Source: Paenibacillus sp. MSJ-34
GTDB taxonomy: Bacteria > Bacillota > Bacilli > Paenibacillales > Paenibacillaceae
Reading direction: 5' to 3'
Length of the DNA stretch: 64,000 nucleotides
Assembly: GCF_018918005.1 (NCBI RefSeq)
Contig: NZ_JAHLPR010000002.1
Span: 62,001 to 126,000 of the forward strand
Shown here: positions 16,046 to 24,614 of the stretch, piece after piece
Numbering within the stretch: position 1 is the stretch's first letter
Layout of the letters: each line of letters starts with the position of its first letter
Program-made: the position numbers and the translations under genes
Notes under the pieces: generated by a model
Seen by the model: only the letters and a program-made list of their open reading frames with translations
The model's database searches: none
Told to the model about the DNA's origin: nothing

Positions 16046-17410
16046 ATGTTATTTTATTTTGCTGCGCTGCTTGCGGCGGCCGTTATTCTCATCATAAGCC
16101 AGCCCGGGAAGGAATCGAACCGCTGGGCGACCTTCTTCGTCAGTTGCGCCAGCATCGGCGGACTTGTCGACACGGCGGAAGCGCTCGGCTGGGAGCTTGC
16201 CGCGTTTCTGCTGGAGCTGGCGAATCATACATTGACGCCCTATGGGGCGCTGATCTTTTGCATCGTCTATTCGGAGTTGTTCCGGACGCGGGCGCGGACG
16301 ATTCTCAAATTCGTTCTCTTGCTGCCGGTCGTATTGCTGGCGGTTCTGTTCTTCGCCTGGGGGAGAGAGATTCATTATATGCCGCTGCTCGTTTTCGTAG
16401 CGCCGTATTATCTCGCCTCATGCGCGTTATTGGTTGCCGCCTTCGCGAAGGAACGCGACCGGCGCAAGAAGACGAATCGCCTTATGACTCTATTCATCAT
16501 TGCGCCTTCGCTGCTTGCCGCTTTACTGTTTATTAACGTGGGGCGGGCCATCGATCCGGCGTTTTCGTTTTTTTCGTATATTGCGGGATTTATCGGATAT
16601 TCGCTGTTTGCCGGCGTTTTGCTCGCCTTTCTGTCCGGCTCCGGGGTGCTTGGCGTCAAGCTCCGCCTGGAGCGCGATCCGCTGGAAAGCGCGATCGAGG
16701 CGGTCAGTTCGGGAACGGCGCTGTTGAATCATACGATTAAGAACGAAATCGGCAAAATATCGCTCTCCGCCGACAACATCAAGTCGACGCTGTTGCGGGA
16801 CGTGAGGCCGGAACCGGACATTCCGTCCGCCGCAGTCGAAGAACAGCTGCAAATTATTGCGAATTCGGCGCAACATATGCTTGCCATGGTAACGCGCATT
16901 CACGGGCAAACGCAGGAGATCGTCCTGCTGGAGCGGCCGCACCGTCTGGCGGATATCGCGGAAGCATGCGTGCGCCATCATATGCCGATGTTCGCGGAAC
17001 GCGGGATCTTCGCGCAGATCGTGCGGAAAGCGGATCCTGAAGTGATGTGCGACGCGGTTCATTTGCAGGAGGTACTCGGCAATTTGCTTCGAAACGCCGC
17101 GGAAGCGATCCGGCCTGGAGCGGGCGGCGATATTCGAATTGTGCTCGCTCCGGCGAAACGCGGGGGAGTGACGATCGCGGTTCGCGATAACGGGCGCGGC
17201 ATTCCGAAACGGCAGCTGGATCGCGTCCTCGAACCGTTCTATACGACGAAAGGGCGCGGCGGCAATTTCGGGCTCGGGTTAACGTATTGTTATCAAGTGA
17301 TGCAGCAAAGCGGCGGTTCGCTTCGGATCGAGAGCGCGGAAGGGGAAGGGACGGCGGTATCGCTGTATTTTCCAGGCAACAAGGTGACAAGCATGCATCG
17401 CCCGGATTAG
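16046..17410 (+). CDS. Membrane sensor histidine kinase
   Basis: This is a two-component kinase of about 454 residues. Residues 1-200 form six or seven membrane helices with no extracytoplasmic domain, a 7TM-like sensor. The phosphoacceptor is probably H229 in LLNHTIKNEIGKI, and the HATPase domain has N box NLLRNAAEAI, G1 VRDNGRGIP and G2 GRGGNFGLGLTYCY. The H-box resembles that of nitrogen/CitB-like kinases. ATG at 16046 has AAGGCGG upstream; GTG 16040 is also in frame. The response regulator follows 55 bases later. The signal is unknown. Confidence 0.92.
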   Translation: MLFYFAALLAAAVILIISQPGKESNRWATFFVSCASIGGLVDTAEALGWELAAFLLELANHTLTPYGALIFCIVYSELFRTRARTILKFVLLLPVVLLAVLFFAWGREIHYMPLLVFVAPYYLASCALLVAAFAKERDRRKKTNRLMTLFIIAPSLLAALLFINVGRAIDPAFSFFSYIAGFIGYSLFAGVLLAFLSGSGVLGVKLRLERDPLESAIEAVSSGTALLNHTIKNEIGKISLSADNIKSTLLRDVRPEPDIPSAAVEEQLQIIANSAQHMLAMVTRIHGQTQEIVLLERPHRLADIAEACVRHHMPMFAERGIFAQIVRKADPEVMCDAVHLQEVLGNLLRNAAEAIRPGAGGDIRIVLAPAKRGGVTIAVRDNGRGIPKRQLDRVLEPFYTTKGRGGNFGLGLTYCYQVMQQSGGSLRIESAEGEGTAVSLYFPGNKVTSMHRPD

Positions 17411-17465
17411 TGCCTGAGCGAGCCGCGGCACCGCAAATTTGTAGGACAAGGAGCGTTATTCGTAG

Positions 17466-18104
17466 ATGGATCATATTCGGCTCATGATTGTAGAAGACGA
17501 CCCTGATTGGATCAAAGCGATGACGCTCTTCTTGAACAACGAGGCCGATATGCTCGTTGTCGGAGCGGCGAAGAGCCGGGAAGAAGCGGTTCGGCTGGCG
17601 GAGACGCTGGAATTCGACGTCTTGCTGATGGATATTCAATTATCGGGCAATCGGCTGGACGGGATCGACGCGGCATTGGACATTCACGAACTGCGTCCCG
17701 TCAAGATTATCATGCTCACATCTCTCAATGACGAGGCGGTCATTGCGCAAGCTTTCACGGCCGGCGCGATCAACTATATCGAGAAAACAAACTACCGCCA
17801 ACTGCCGCAAGCCATTCGGACGGCGCATCGCCATGCCGGGCCGATGGAAGTGCTGCTCAAGGAGCTGGCCCGCTTGAAGCGCGAAGAGCAGCTTCAGGCG
17901 CTTACTCCCGCGGAGCGCGAAGTGTACGAGTTAATCGAAGCGGGCTATACGCAAACCCAGATCGAACAGAAGCTGTTCAAGGCGGAAAGCACGCTCAAAA
18001 ATCAGGTGAACAAAATGTTGAAAAAACTTGGCGTCCGCTCGAGCAAAGAAGCGGTGGAAAAGGTGAAGCGCAAAGGATTGTGGCGGCGCGAGGAGCGGGA
18101 CTGA
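17466..18104 (+). CDS. Response regulator, receiver plus LuxR/NarL-type helix-turn-helix
   Basis: The 212-residue regulator has a receiver domain with acidic pocket EDD at 10-12, phosphorylation site D56 (DVLLMDIQ), T/S switch in MLTSLND and lysine in IEKTN. The C-terminal region (LTPAEREVYELIEAGYTQTQIEQKLFKAESTLKNQVNKMLKKLGVRSSKEAVEKV) is a LuxR-type DNA-binding domain. It is the partner of the kinase just upstream. The spacer after it contains a set of palindromes that could be bound by such a regulator, though nothing ties the two directly. Confidence 0.93.
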   Translation: MDHIRLMIVEDDPDWIKAMTLFLNNEADMLVVGAAKSREEAVRLAETLEFDVLLMDIQLSGNRLDGIDAALDIHELRPVKIIMLTSLNDEAVIAQAFTAGAINYIEKTNYRQLPQAIRTAHRHAGPMEVLLKELARLKREEQLQALTPAEREVYELIEAGYTQTQIEQKLFKAESTLKNQVNKMLKKLGVRSSKEAVEKVKRKGLWRREERD

Positions 18105-18255
18105 AATGGGATGCGGCCCTTTGGCATGCGGCGGGAGGCTTGGCCGGGCACGGTAGGCTGCCGCAAGAACTGTTCGCGAAGCGTGAGTGAACAGGGATGC
18201 TTGGCTGTGCGTTGGGCGCGAGGAATAGTGAGGCGTCGCCTGCGTTCGAGTCTGG

Positions 18256-18444
18256 TATGTTGTATTTTGTACATCATACCAGCCCCTTTTTCTGGAGCGA
18301 TTGCACTATGTTGTAGTTTATACAACATACAGAGGGGTGATAGGCCGTTTTCAGCCGATTTTGTACGTTTATGCTGTACATTGTACAACATGTCGGCCCG
18401 ATCCGACCTTGAACCCCGGCCTATGCTGCACTTTATGCAACATA
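18256..18444. repeat. Four-copy array of a 23-base palindrome
   Basis: Copies lie at 18256-18278, 18307-18329, 18370-18392 and 18422-18444. The common form is TATGYTGTA, a five-base centre, then TACAACATA; copy 2 is a perfect nine-base-arm palindrome and the others differ by one or two bases, in copy 4 at symmetrical positions that keep most pairing. The spacers are 28, 40 and 29 bases and unrelated. Read leftward, each copy would encode a peptide of the form M-x-Y-x-x-Q-H. Confidence 0.8.
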
Positions 18445-18487
18445 CTAACCGGTCATCGCAGTCCCGACTCTGCCGTGACACCCGCTG

Positions 18488-18512
18488 GAGGTACTACGTT
18501 TCGTAGTACCTC
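18488..18512. repeat. Perfect 11-base-arm hairpin
   Basis: GAGGTACTACG and CGTAGTACCTC flank a three-base loop. The half-site GTACTACG occurs again at 18534-18541. The sequence after the hairpin (TATTTGTTGTT) is only weakly T-rich, so it may be a terminator for the two-component operon or an operator for the next gene. Confidence 0.6.
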
Positions 18513-18629
18513 TATTTGTTGTTGTACTACGAAAGTTGGAACTGCCGCATGGCGAACTGCACGGCTACAATGGAGTTGAATAGGACGGAGGATCGGGAAG
18601 AAGGCTTCCGAAAAAGAGGGGGGTTAGCG

Positions 18630-19610
18630 ATGCCGAAAAATAAACCGGTATATGTAGAGCTGGATATGGCCGCAGACATGGAAACGTTATGGAAGTATAC
18701 GCAGCATCCGGAGGAACACGAGAAATGGGATTTGCGTTTCACGGAAATTTCATACCTCCCCCGCGGGTACGGGGAGGAAGTTCAGCGGTTCAAGTATGCG
18801 ACCCGAATCGGGTTTGGCCTATACATTAGCGGGACGGGCGAAACGGCGGCAACGGTTCGGCGCGCTTCCGGAGAGCGCACGTCCGTCTTGAAGTTCGGCT
18901 CGGACCATCCGCTCTCCCTCATTCGGACCGGAGGCGGGTATTGGAGATATGTGCCGCATGCGTCAGGCGTAACGTTTATTACAAAATACGACTATCAAAC
19001 GCGATTCGGCCCCTTCGGGCGTTGGTTCGACCGGCTGTTGTTCCGGCCGCTGATCGGCTGGGCGACGGCTTGGAGCTTTGACAGGCTTCGGTTATGGATC
19101 GAACGGGACAGGCATCCGGCCGTTTCGTTCACTATGACATGGATTCATTATTTCGCCGTTTTGTTGACATCGCTTATTTGGGGATACGGCGGACTGGTGC
19201 CGAAAATATGGTTCGCCCATGCCGGGGAATTGGCTATTTTGCAAGGTTTGGGCATATTTCACGGTTGGGAGCGGCCCGTATTGTTCGCGCTAGGCGTTCT
19301 GGAAATCGCGTTTGCGGCGGCCGTTTGGATATGGCACCGCTCCGCCGCCGTATACTGGCTGAATATGGCGCTCGTTGCCGCACTAACCGCGGGCGCGGCG
19401 CTCGGGCAAGCCGATGTGTTGATCGCTCCGTTCAGCCCGGCCGTGTTATGCGCCGCGACGATCGGGCTCGGCTGCATCGCCTGGGGAACGGCGAAAGATT
19501 TGCCCAACGCCGGCAATTGCCTGCGTAAAGCGCCAAGTTCGCGGCGAGCATCGGGCGATCCGGCTGCAAAGGAAGGAATAAGGGGGAATTCGAATGCCGT
19601 CGATCTATGA
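18630..19610 (+). CDS. SRPBCC-like plus DoxX-like membrane fusion protein
   Basis: The 326-residue protein has two parts. Residues 1-175 resemble an SRPBCC/START-type domain (VYVELDMAADMETLWKYTQHPEEHEKWDLRF is the usual opening, with a polyketide-cyclase-like pattern). Residues 180-300 form four membrane helices with DoxX-like features (PKIWFAHAGELAILQGLGI, then a charged cytoplasmic tail). The start at 18630 has AGAGGGGGG upstream. Its stop lies inside the DUF4166 gene, and a DUF393 protein follows, an arrangement I associate with several Bacillales genomes. DoxX proteins are linked to membrane oxidative and thiol stress, but this fusion's function is not known. Confidence 0.75.
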   Translation: MPKNKPVYVELDMAADMETLWKYTQHPEEHEKWDLRFTEISYLPRGYGEEVQRFKYATRIGFGLYISGTGETAATVRRASGERTSVLKFGSDHPLSLIRTGGGYWRYVPHASGVTFITKYDYQTRFGPFGRWFDRLLFRPLIGWATAWSFDRLRLWIERDRHPAVSFTMTWIHYFAVLLTSLIWGYGGLVPKIWFAHAGELAILQGLGIFHGWERPVLFALGVLEIAFAAAVWIWHRSAAVYWLNMALVAALTAGAALGQADVLIAPFSPAVLCAATIGLGCIAWGTAKDLPNAGNCLRKAPSSRRASGDPAAKEGIRGNSNAVDL

Positions 19611-20271
19611 AAAAGCGTTAGGTTCGGACTTCGCGAATTTGCATCCGCAAATCCGGAAGCGTTTCGGATTCGCGAGCGGGGACAAGATCGCCTCTGTCGG
19701 ATATGGTATGATGGAGAAAATCTATTTTGCCAAGCTGGCCGCATTGCCGCTCTATATCGGGACGAGCCGGAACATTATGTTTCCGCAGGGAGGAAGGAAT
19801 ATCCCGTTTACGATCGAAAATTACGCGTATGTAGACCGTTTCGGACGGGAGACCGTCACATGGATCCGCAAATTCAAGTTTCCGCGCGCCATACGCCGAT
19901 TCGATGCGACGATGATCTATAGCGAGCAGAGGCAGGGAATCGTCGATTACCTGGGCGATCGGCAGCATTTGGCCGTCGATATCGACATGAAGGTCGGCGC
20001 GAACGGCGGGATCCGCATCCGTTCGGGAGAACAGCGGTTCTACGAGCATGCGCTGGGGTTCCGATTCCCGATGATGTTCTCCGGCATCGCGAACGTATGC
20101 GAATGGTACGACGACGCGCTGCAAAAATATAAAATCGAGGTGGAAGTTACGAATCGGCTGATCGGCACCGTATTTGCCTATAACGGAACGTTTGCCGCCG
20201 AATGCGTGCCGTTCGATCGCAGCCGAATTCCGCTGGACGCTTTGCCGTTACGGGAAGAAAGGCGGGAGTAG
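19594..20271 (+). CDS. DUF4166 domain-containing protein
   Basis: This soluble protein of 225 residues has the usual DUF4166 opening (MPSIYEKALGSDFANLHPQIRKRFGF) and a beta-rich body with the pattern RNIPFTIENYAYVDRFGRETVTWIRKF. No catalytic residues are known for the family. The ATG at 19594 has AAGGGGG upstream and overlaps the end of the preceding gene by 17 bases, showing tight coupling with the DoxX-like fusion protein. Similar proteins sit next to DoxX and DUF393 genes, so a shared envelope or redox role is inferred. Confidence 0.85.
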   Translation: MPSIYEKALGSDFANLHPQIRKRFGFASGDKIASVGYGMMEKIYFAKLAALPLYIGTSRNIMFPQGGRNIPFTIENYAYVDRFGRETVTWIRKFKFPRAIRRFDATMIYSEQRQGIVDYLGDRQHLAVDIDMKVGANGGIRIRSGEQRFYEHALGFRFPMMFSGIANVCEWYDDALQKYKIEVEVTNRLIGTVFAYNGTFAAECVPFDRSRIPLDALPLREERRE

Positions 20272-20293
20272 TTGATCCGAAAGGAGGGGACAT

Positions 20294-20716
20294 ATGATGA
20301 ACCGCAAAAGCCGGAGCGAGAACGTCATTTTATTCGATGGGGTATGTCATTTATGCAACGGTATCGTTCGCTTTGTCATCCGGCGCGATCCGCATGCGCG
20401 ATTCAAATTCGCTCCGCTGCAATCGGAAGCGGCGGTGCGGTACTTGCGACGGCAAGGGATAGAGGCGGTCGGCAGCCGTCTCGAATCGTTCCTTCTCATT
20501 CAAGACGGGCAAATATACGAAAAATCGAGCGCGGCGTTACGCGTCTGCAAGCAACTGAACGGATTGTGGCCGCTCCTCTACGCGTTCATATTCGTCCCTC
20601 TCCCGCTGCGAAATTTCGTTTATGGCATTATCGCCAAAAACCGGTACCGCTGGTTCGGACGGCGGGAACAATGCATGATGCCGCCCCCCGATATCCGATC
20701 CCGCTTTCTGGAGTAA
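20294..20716 (+). CDS. DUF393 (DCC family) thiol-disulfide oxidoreductase-like protein
   Basis: The 140-residue protein begins with the DCC signature ILFDGVCHLCNGIVRFVIRRDP, which holds a CxxC thiol pair in a thioredoxin-like fold. Related proteins are predicted thiol-disulfide oxidoreductases. Start is one of two tandem ATG codons at 20294 and 20297, behind GGAGGGG. It follows DUF4166 by 22 bases in the same direction and probably shares its transcript. The partner thiol protein is not identified. Confidence 0.88.
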   Translation: MMNRKSRSENVILFDGVCHLCNGIVRFVIRRDPHARFKFAPLQSEAAVRYLRRQGIEAVGSRLESFLLIQDGQIYEKSSAALRVCKQLNGLWPLLYAFIFVPLPLRNFVYGIIAKNRYRWFGRREQCMMPPPDIRSRFLE

Positions 20717-20719
20717 AGC

Positions 20720-20748
20720 TTGACAGACGATATTGCGTATCCTTTATA
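20720..20748 (+). promoter_or_regulatory. Promoter of the DUF1697 gene
   Basis: TTGACA and TTTATA lie 17 bases apart. The -35 begins just after the DUF393 stop codon. Confidence 0.6.
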
Positions 20749-20793
20749 GTAGAAACTAATCAATATATGTAGTCGTGGAAAAGGGGGATCCTG

Positions 20794-21345
20794 GTGATCT
20801 ATATCGCATTGCTTCGGGGGATCAACGTTGGCGGAAACAATAAAATCGATATGAAGCTGCTGAAACAAGCTTTTGAACAGGCAGGGATGAACAACGTAAA
20901 AACGTATATCAATTCGGGCAATATCATTTTTACGGACAACAGCCATTCCAAAGCGGAACTTCCGCGTATTTTGGAAGAGGCCATCCTTGCAAGCTTCGGA
21001 TTGCAAATCAAAGTCGTCGTCCGCAGTTTCGACGATATGCAAAAAGTAATAAGCTCGCTTCCGGATTCTTGGACCAACGACGATCGGATGAAAAGCGATG
21101 TCATGTTTCTATGGGAAGAGGTCGACAACGAGTCGGTGCTCGATAAGCTCCTCATCAAACCGGACATTGATACGGTAATTTACGTTGCCGGGGCGATTCT
21201 CTGGTCGGTTGACAGAAAAAACGCCGCCAAAAGCGGCATGCAGAAACTTCCCGGCTCGAAACTATATCAAAACATGACGATCAGGAATGTCAATACAACG
21301 CGCAAAGTATACGAACTGATGCAGGCTCAGGCTGCCGCGGAGTAA
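20794..21345 (+). CDS. DUF1697 domain-containing protein
   Basis: The protein of 183 residues has the family opening IALLRGINVGGNNKIDM and the NTYINSGNIIF-type motif (KTYINSGNIIFT). The fold is ferredoxin-like, and no biochemical function is known. Translation starts at GTG 20794 with AAGGGGG upstream. It has its own promoter and converges on the nos gene with a 71-base gap in which I see no clear terminator. Confidence 0.9.
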   Translation: MIYIALLRGINVGGNNKIDMKLLKQAFEQAGMNNVKTYINSGNIIFTDNSHSKAELPRILEEAILASFGLQIKVVVRSFDDMQKVISSLPDSWTNDDRMKSDVMFLWEEVDNESVLDKLLIKPDIDTVIYVAGAILWSVDRKNAAKSGMQKLPGSKLYQNMTIRNVNTTRKVYELMQAQAAAE

Positions 21346-21416
21346 GGCGTGACCGGATCGGAGACCTGCCCAAAGAATTCATACAGCGGACAGGCCCGCA
21401 AGAAACGGATTCCCGT

Positions 21417-22520
21417 TCAGTCTCGCGCGTACGGAGCTTGTTGATAATGGAAATTCGGACTCATTTCGGTATTGTCGTAACTCCGGTGAAAAATATGGGT
21501 CGCCGCCGGCGAGAGCGGCGGGATCAGCCAGGTCCAGTTGCCGGTCAGCGGCCGGCCGGCTCTTCGTTCTTGTTCCTCGAACGTTTTGAATTGCTGTGCC
21601 GCCGTATGATGATCGACGATGCCGACTCCCGCTTTTTTAAAGGAGTGGAGTACGGCGATATTCAATTCGACGAGCGCTCTATCCTTCCAAAGCGTAGCGT
21701 TCGCGGCCGGGGCGAGTCCCATGCGATGCGCCAATGTCGGCAGCATATTGTAGCGTGCGGCGTCCGCCAAGTTGCGCGCGCCGATCTCCGTTCCCATATA
21801 CCATCCGTTAAAAGGAGCGGCGGTATAGGAAATGCCGCCGATCTCCAGCCGCATATCCGAAATAAGCGGGACGGCGTACCATTTCAAGTCCAACTCGGGA
21901 AACCATTCGAACTCGGGATGGGACAACGGAACTTCCTTGACGATGGCGGGAGGGATCTCGAAAAGCTTCGGCGAATTGGAACCGGCCGTAACGACGAGAG
22001 GCAGCACGTCGAATGGGGTTCTCTTTCCGCTCCAGCCGAGCGACTCGCAAACCTTCGTGAACGGAATGGAATGCGGATCGCCGATGACGCCTTGTTCCGT
22101 TTCGTACCCGGCATACCGGATGAGCTGATGGTTCCAAATGCGGACCTGATCCCTCCCATGGCCCGCCGCGGCGAATACCGTGATCGCCGGCCGGATTTTG
22201 CCGTCATTCGTTGCAAATTCAATATGCCGGATCAATGCCTCGTAAATTTGTTCTTCGGTATCGATGTCCCTGGCGTCGAATACATGCAAAGACGGCCAGA
22301 AGAGGCGCCCGATGCATCGATTGCTGTTGCGCCACGCCATTTTTGCGCCGTACTCCAATTCTTCGAACGTATGTCTGTAGAAATTCGTCTCCTCGATTTC
22401 GCGGGCAATTTGCTCCAATCGATCCGCGGTTTCCTTTTCGTCTTTACCAAGCTCGCGGTAGCACTTTGCAATAAATTGCGAAGCCGCAGAATATAGCGGA
22501 TGTTCTGTCTGTATCGTCAT
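21417..22520 (-). CDS. nos: Nitric oxide synthase oxygenase
   Basis: Bacterial NOS makes NO and citrulline from arginine; it has only the oxygenase domain and borrows reducing power from other flavoproteins. The 367 residues cover the full domain. The heme-ligating cysteine is C69 in [13 protein letters not shown], and the substrate glutamate is E245 in GWYMGTEIG. Further family patterns are [25 protein letters not shown] and [21 protein letters not shown] near the pterin site. Start ATG 22520 follows AAGGGAT. It is a single gene; no reductase is adjacent. Confidence 0.95.
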   Translation of the reverse strand: MTIQTEHPLYSAASQFIAKCYRELGKDEKETADRLEQIAREIEETNFYRHTFEELEYGAKMAWRNSNRCIGRLFWPSLHVFDARDIDTEEQIYEALIRHIEFATNDGKIRPAITVFAAAGHGRDQVRIWNHQLIRYAGYETEQGVIGDPHSIPFTKVCESLGWSGKRTPFDVLPLVVTAGSNSPKLFEIPPAIVKEVPLSHPEFEWFPELDLKWYAVPLISDMRLEIGGISYTAAPFNGWYMGTEIGARNLADAARYNMLPTLAHRMGLAPAANATLWKDRALVELNIAVLHSFKKAGVGIVDHHTAAQQFKTFEEQERRAGRPLTGNWTWLIPPLSPAATHIFHRSYDNTEMSPNFHYQQAPYARD

Positions 22521-22634
22521 GGATTGCGTATCCCTTCCTCCGGATGTTTATGCTCTTAGGTTATCATAGGAGAGGGACGACAGGAGTGTCGGAAAAAGGA
22601 ACTTTGCAAAAGAAAGGCCAACATGGTGCGGCGT

Positions 22635-23624
22635 TTATTTGCCGAGCGCCCGGCGGAATTCTTGCGTAAGCAGCGGCACGACTTCGAACAGATCGCCGAC
22701 GATGCCGTAATCGGCCACTTTGAAGATCGGCGCTTCAGGATCGGTATTGATGGCGATAATGACTCGCGATCCGCTCATCCCGGCCAAATGCTGGATGGCG
22801 CCGCTGATGCCGCAGGCGATATAAATTTCCGGCGTCACCATTTTGCCGGTTTGTCCGATTTGCAAGCCGTAATCGCAGTACCCCGCATCGCATGCGCCGC
22901 GCGAAGCTCCGACGGCGCCGCCGAGCGCCTCGGCCAGCTCTTCGAGCGGCTTGAACCCTTCCGCGCTCTTGACGCCCCTTCCCCCGGACACGATAAATTT
23001 CGCTTCCGCCAAATCCGTTTTGCCGGCCGTTTTTTTCACGACTTCACGCACCAACGTCCGCAAGGCGGGCGCTCCGTATCCCACTTCGATCATTTCCTTG
23101 AGCCGGCCCGGATCCGGTTCCGCCAGAGGGAGATTGTTCGGACGGATCGTCACGACCTGTATTCCTCCGCCGCTCGCGAACCGTTTCTTCTCGAACGCTT
23201 TGCCTGCGTATATGGGCCGGGTGAACAGCAGCGCATCCCCCTCTTGATCGATGGCTGTGACGTCCGCGATTTGTCCTGCGTCGAGCGCGGAGGCGAGCCA
23301 TGGCGCCAGGTCGCGTCCGATCGACGTATGTCCCAGGATAATCATGCCCGGGTTGGCCTCCTTGACGACTTGCAGCAGTGCGGCGCCGTAAGCTTCCGCG
23401 CGATAATGCGCCAAGTCCGGATGATCGACGACATAAATGCGCTCGGCGCCGTAAGCGGCAAGGTCGTCGGTGGCCGCAAGCAAGCCTTCGCCGCGGCCGA
23501 CGACTGCGGCGGCGACGATATCGCCCGGCGCGGCGCATCTTCCCGCTGCGCTTAACGCTTCCAAAGAAACTTGCCGCAGCTTGCCGTCCCGAATTTCGGC
23601 GACGACCAGATATACGTTGCTCAT
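22635..23624 (-). CDS. etfA: Electron transfer flavoprotein subunit alpha
   Basis: EtfA holds the FAD of the ETF heterodimer and takes electrons from acyl-CoA dehydrogenases. The 329-residue subunit has the C-terminal FAD-binding region [38 protein letters not shown] and [24 protein letters not shown], both intact. Start ATG has GGGAGG upstream. It follows etfB by 31 bases in a leftward pair facing the fad operon, which encodes the dehydrogenase and the membrane acceptor. Confidence 0.95.
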   Translation of the reverse strand: MSNVYLVVAEIRDGKLRQVSLEALSAAGRCAAPGDIVAAAVVGRGEGLLAATDDLAAYGAERIYVVDHPDLAHYRAEAYGAALLQVVKEANPGMIILGHTSIGRDLAPWLASALDAGQIADVTAIDQEGDALLFTRPIYAGKAFEKKRFASGGGIQVVTIRPNNLPLAEPDPGRLKEMIEVGYGAPALRTLVREVVKKTAGKTDLAEAKFIVSGGRGVKSAEGFKPLEELAEALGGAVGASRGACDAGYCDYGLQIGQTGKMVTPEIYIACGISGAIQHLAGMSGSRVIIAINTDPEAPIFKVADYGIVGDLFEVVPLLTQEFRRALGK

Positions 23625-23655
23625 CGTACATTCCTCCCTTGAATACGAATCGGAA

Positions 23656-24432
23656 TCATTGCAATGCCTTCGCTTCTTCGCGCAGCAGCCGCACCAATTG
23701 CTGCGCTTGATCGGCGGGCTCGCCCGTCAAACGCTTGCCCGCTTTGCGCGGGGGGGGCAGGAACAATGCGGTGCGTTCCGTTCTCGCGCTGACCGCTTCC
23801 GCCGTCAAACCTTCCAAATCGTCCAGCGTCAGCCGCTGGAGCGGTTTTTTCTTGGCCTTCATAATGCCGGGCAAGGAGGGATAGCGCGGCTCGTTCAATC
23901 CTTGCTGCGCCGTAATCAGCGCCGGCAGCGCCGTTTCCACGATTTCCACGTCGCCCTCGGCGTCGCGGTGTGCGACCGTCTTGCCGTCCTCCGCAATATC
24001 TAGTTTTATGACGGCGGCGATATGGGGAAGCCCTAAACGCTGGGCCAGCCGTACGGCAACTTGTCCCGCGCCGTTATCGACGGAGAAGTTGCCGCCCAGA
24101 ACGAGCTCCGGGTTCCGTCCGGACAGAAACGCTGCAAGCGCCTCCGCGACGGCGTATTCATCCGCTCCAATGCGGCTGTCCGTGATCAGGACGGCTTCAT
24201 CCGCTCCCATCGCGAGCGCGGTCCGCAAAGCTTCGGCGTATCGCTCGGGCCCGACGGAAACGACCGTCACTTTGCCGCCGTGCCGCTCGCTAATTCGAAG
24301 CGCCTCCTCCACGGCATATTCGTCATACGGATTGATGACGAACTTCGCGCCCTCTTCCACGATCTCCCCTTCATGGACGGCGACTTTTTCCTCGGTGTCA
24401 AACGTTTGCTTCAGCAAAACATAAATGTTCAT
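23656..24432 (-). CDS. etfB: Electron transfer flavoprotein subunit beta
   Basis: EtfB is the AMP-binding partner of EtfA. The 258 residues include the early segment VLLKQTFDTEEKV, the ETF-beta pattern NPYDEYAVEEALRISE, the AMP-site loop VLGGNFSVDNGAGQVAVRLAQRLGLPHIAAV, and the recognition loop near EPRYPSLPGIMKAKKKPLQRL. It begins the leftward etfBA unit and is separated by about 180 bases from the divergent fad operon. No FadR-type operator stood out in that gap. Confidence 0.95.
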   Translation of the reverse strand: MNIYVLLKQTFDTEEKVAVHEGEIVEEGAKFVINPYDEYAVEEALRISERHGGKVTVVSVGPERYAEALRTALAMGADEAVLITDSRIGADEYAVAEALAAFLSGRNPELVLGGNFSVDNGAGQVAVRLAQRLGLPHIAAVIKLDIAEDGKTVAHRDAEGDVEIVETALPALITAQQGLNEPRYPSLPGIMKAKKKPLQRLTLDDLEGLTAEAVSARTERTALFLPPPRKAGKRLTGEPADQAQQLVRLLREEAKALQ

Positions 24433-24614
24433 CCGACCCGGCTCCTTTCGTTAACCGTTTGTGCTTGTTTGAATTAACCATTGTTAAACTCTATGTCGGT
24501 TTTCCCGTTTCCATGAAGAAAGAAACTCATTTTTGCCAACACAAGGACATATCCATAAACTAGGATGGCTGCGGCATCATCTGGTTATATTTTCCAAACG
24601 GAAGGATGGGATCG

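Larger units (their letters stand above)
18105..18629. other. Intergenic region with palindrome array and hairpin
   Basis: This 525-base gap has no convincing gene. It holds four copies of a 23-base palindrome (18256-18444) and a separate hairpin at 18488-18512. Open frames on both strands here are made of the repeats and lack ribosome sites. Confidence 0.7.

Noticed and set aside
18256-18444. Possible CRISPR array
   Set aside because: Only four copies, repeats are palindromic and imperfect, spacer lengths vary from 28 to 40 bases, and no cas gene is present.
18002-18481. Leftward frame of 159 codons with repeated M-x-Y-x-x-Q-H peptides
   Set aside because: It is the translation of the palindromic repeats, overlaps the end of the response regulator gene antisense, and has no ribosome site.
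21438-22496. Rightward open frame of 352 codons opposite nos
   Set aside because: The nos product has complete motifs on the other strand; this frame gives a low-complexity, Arg-rich product.
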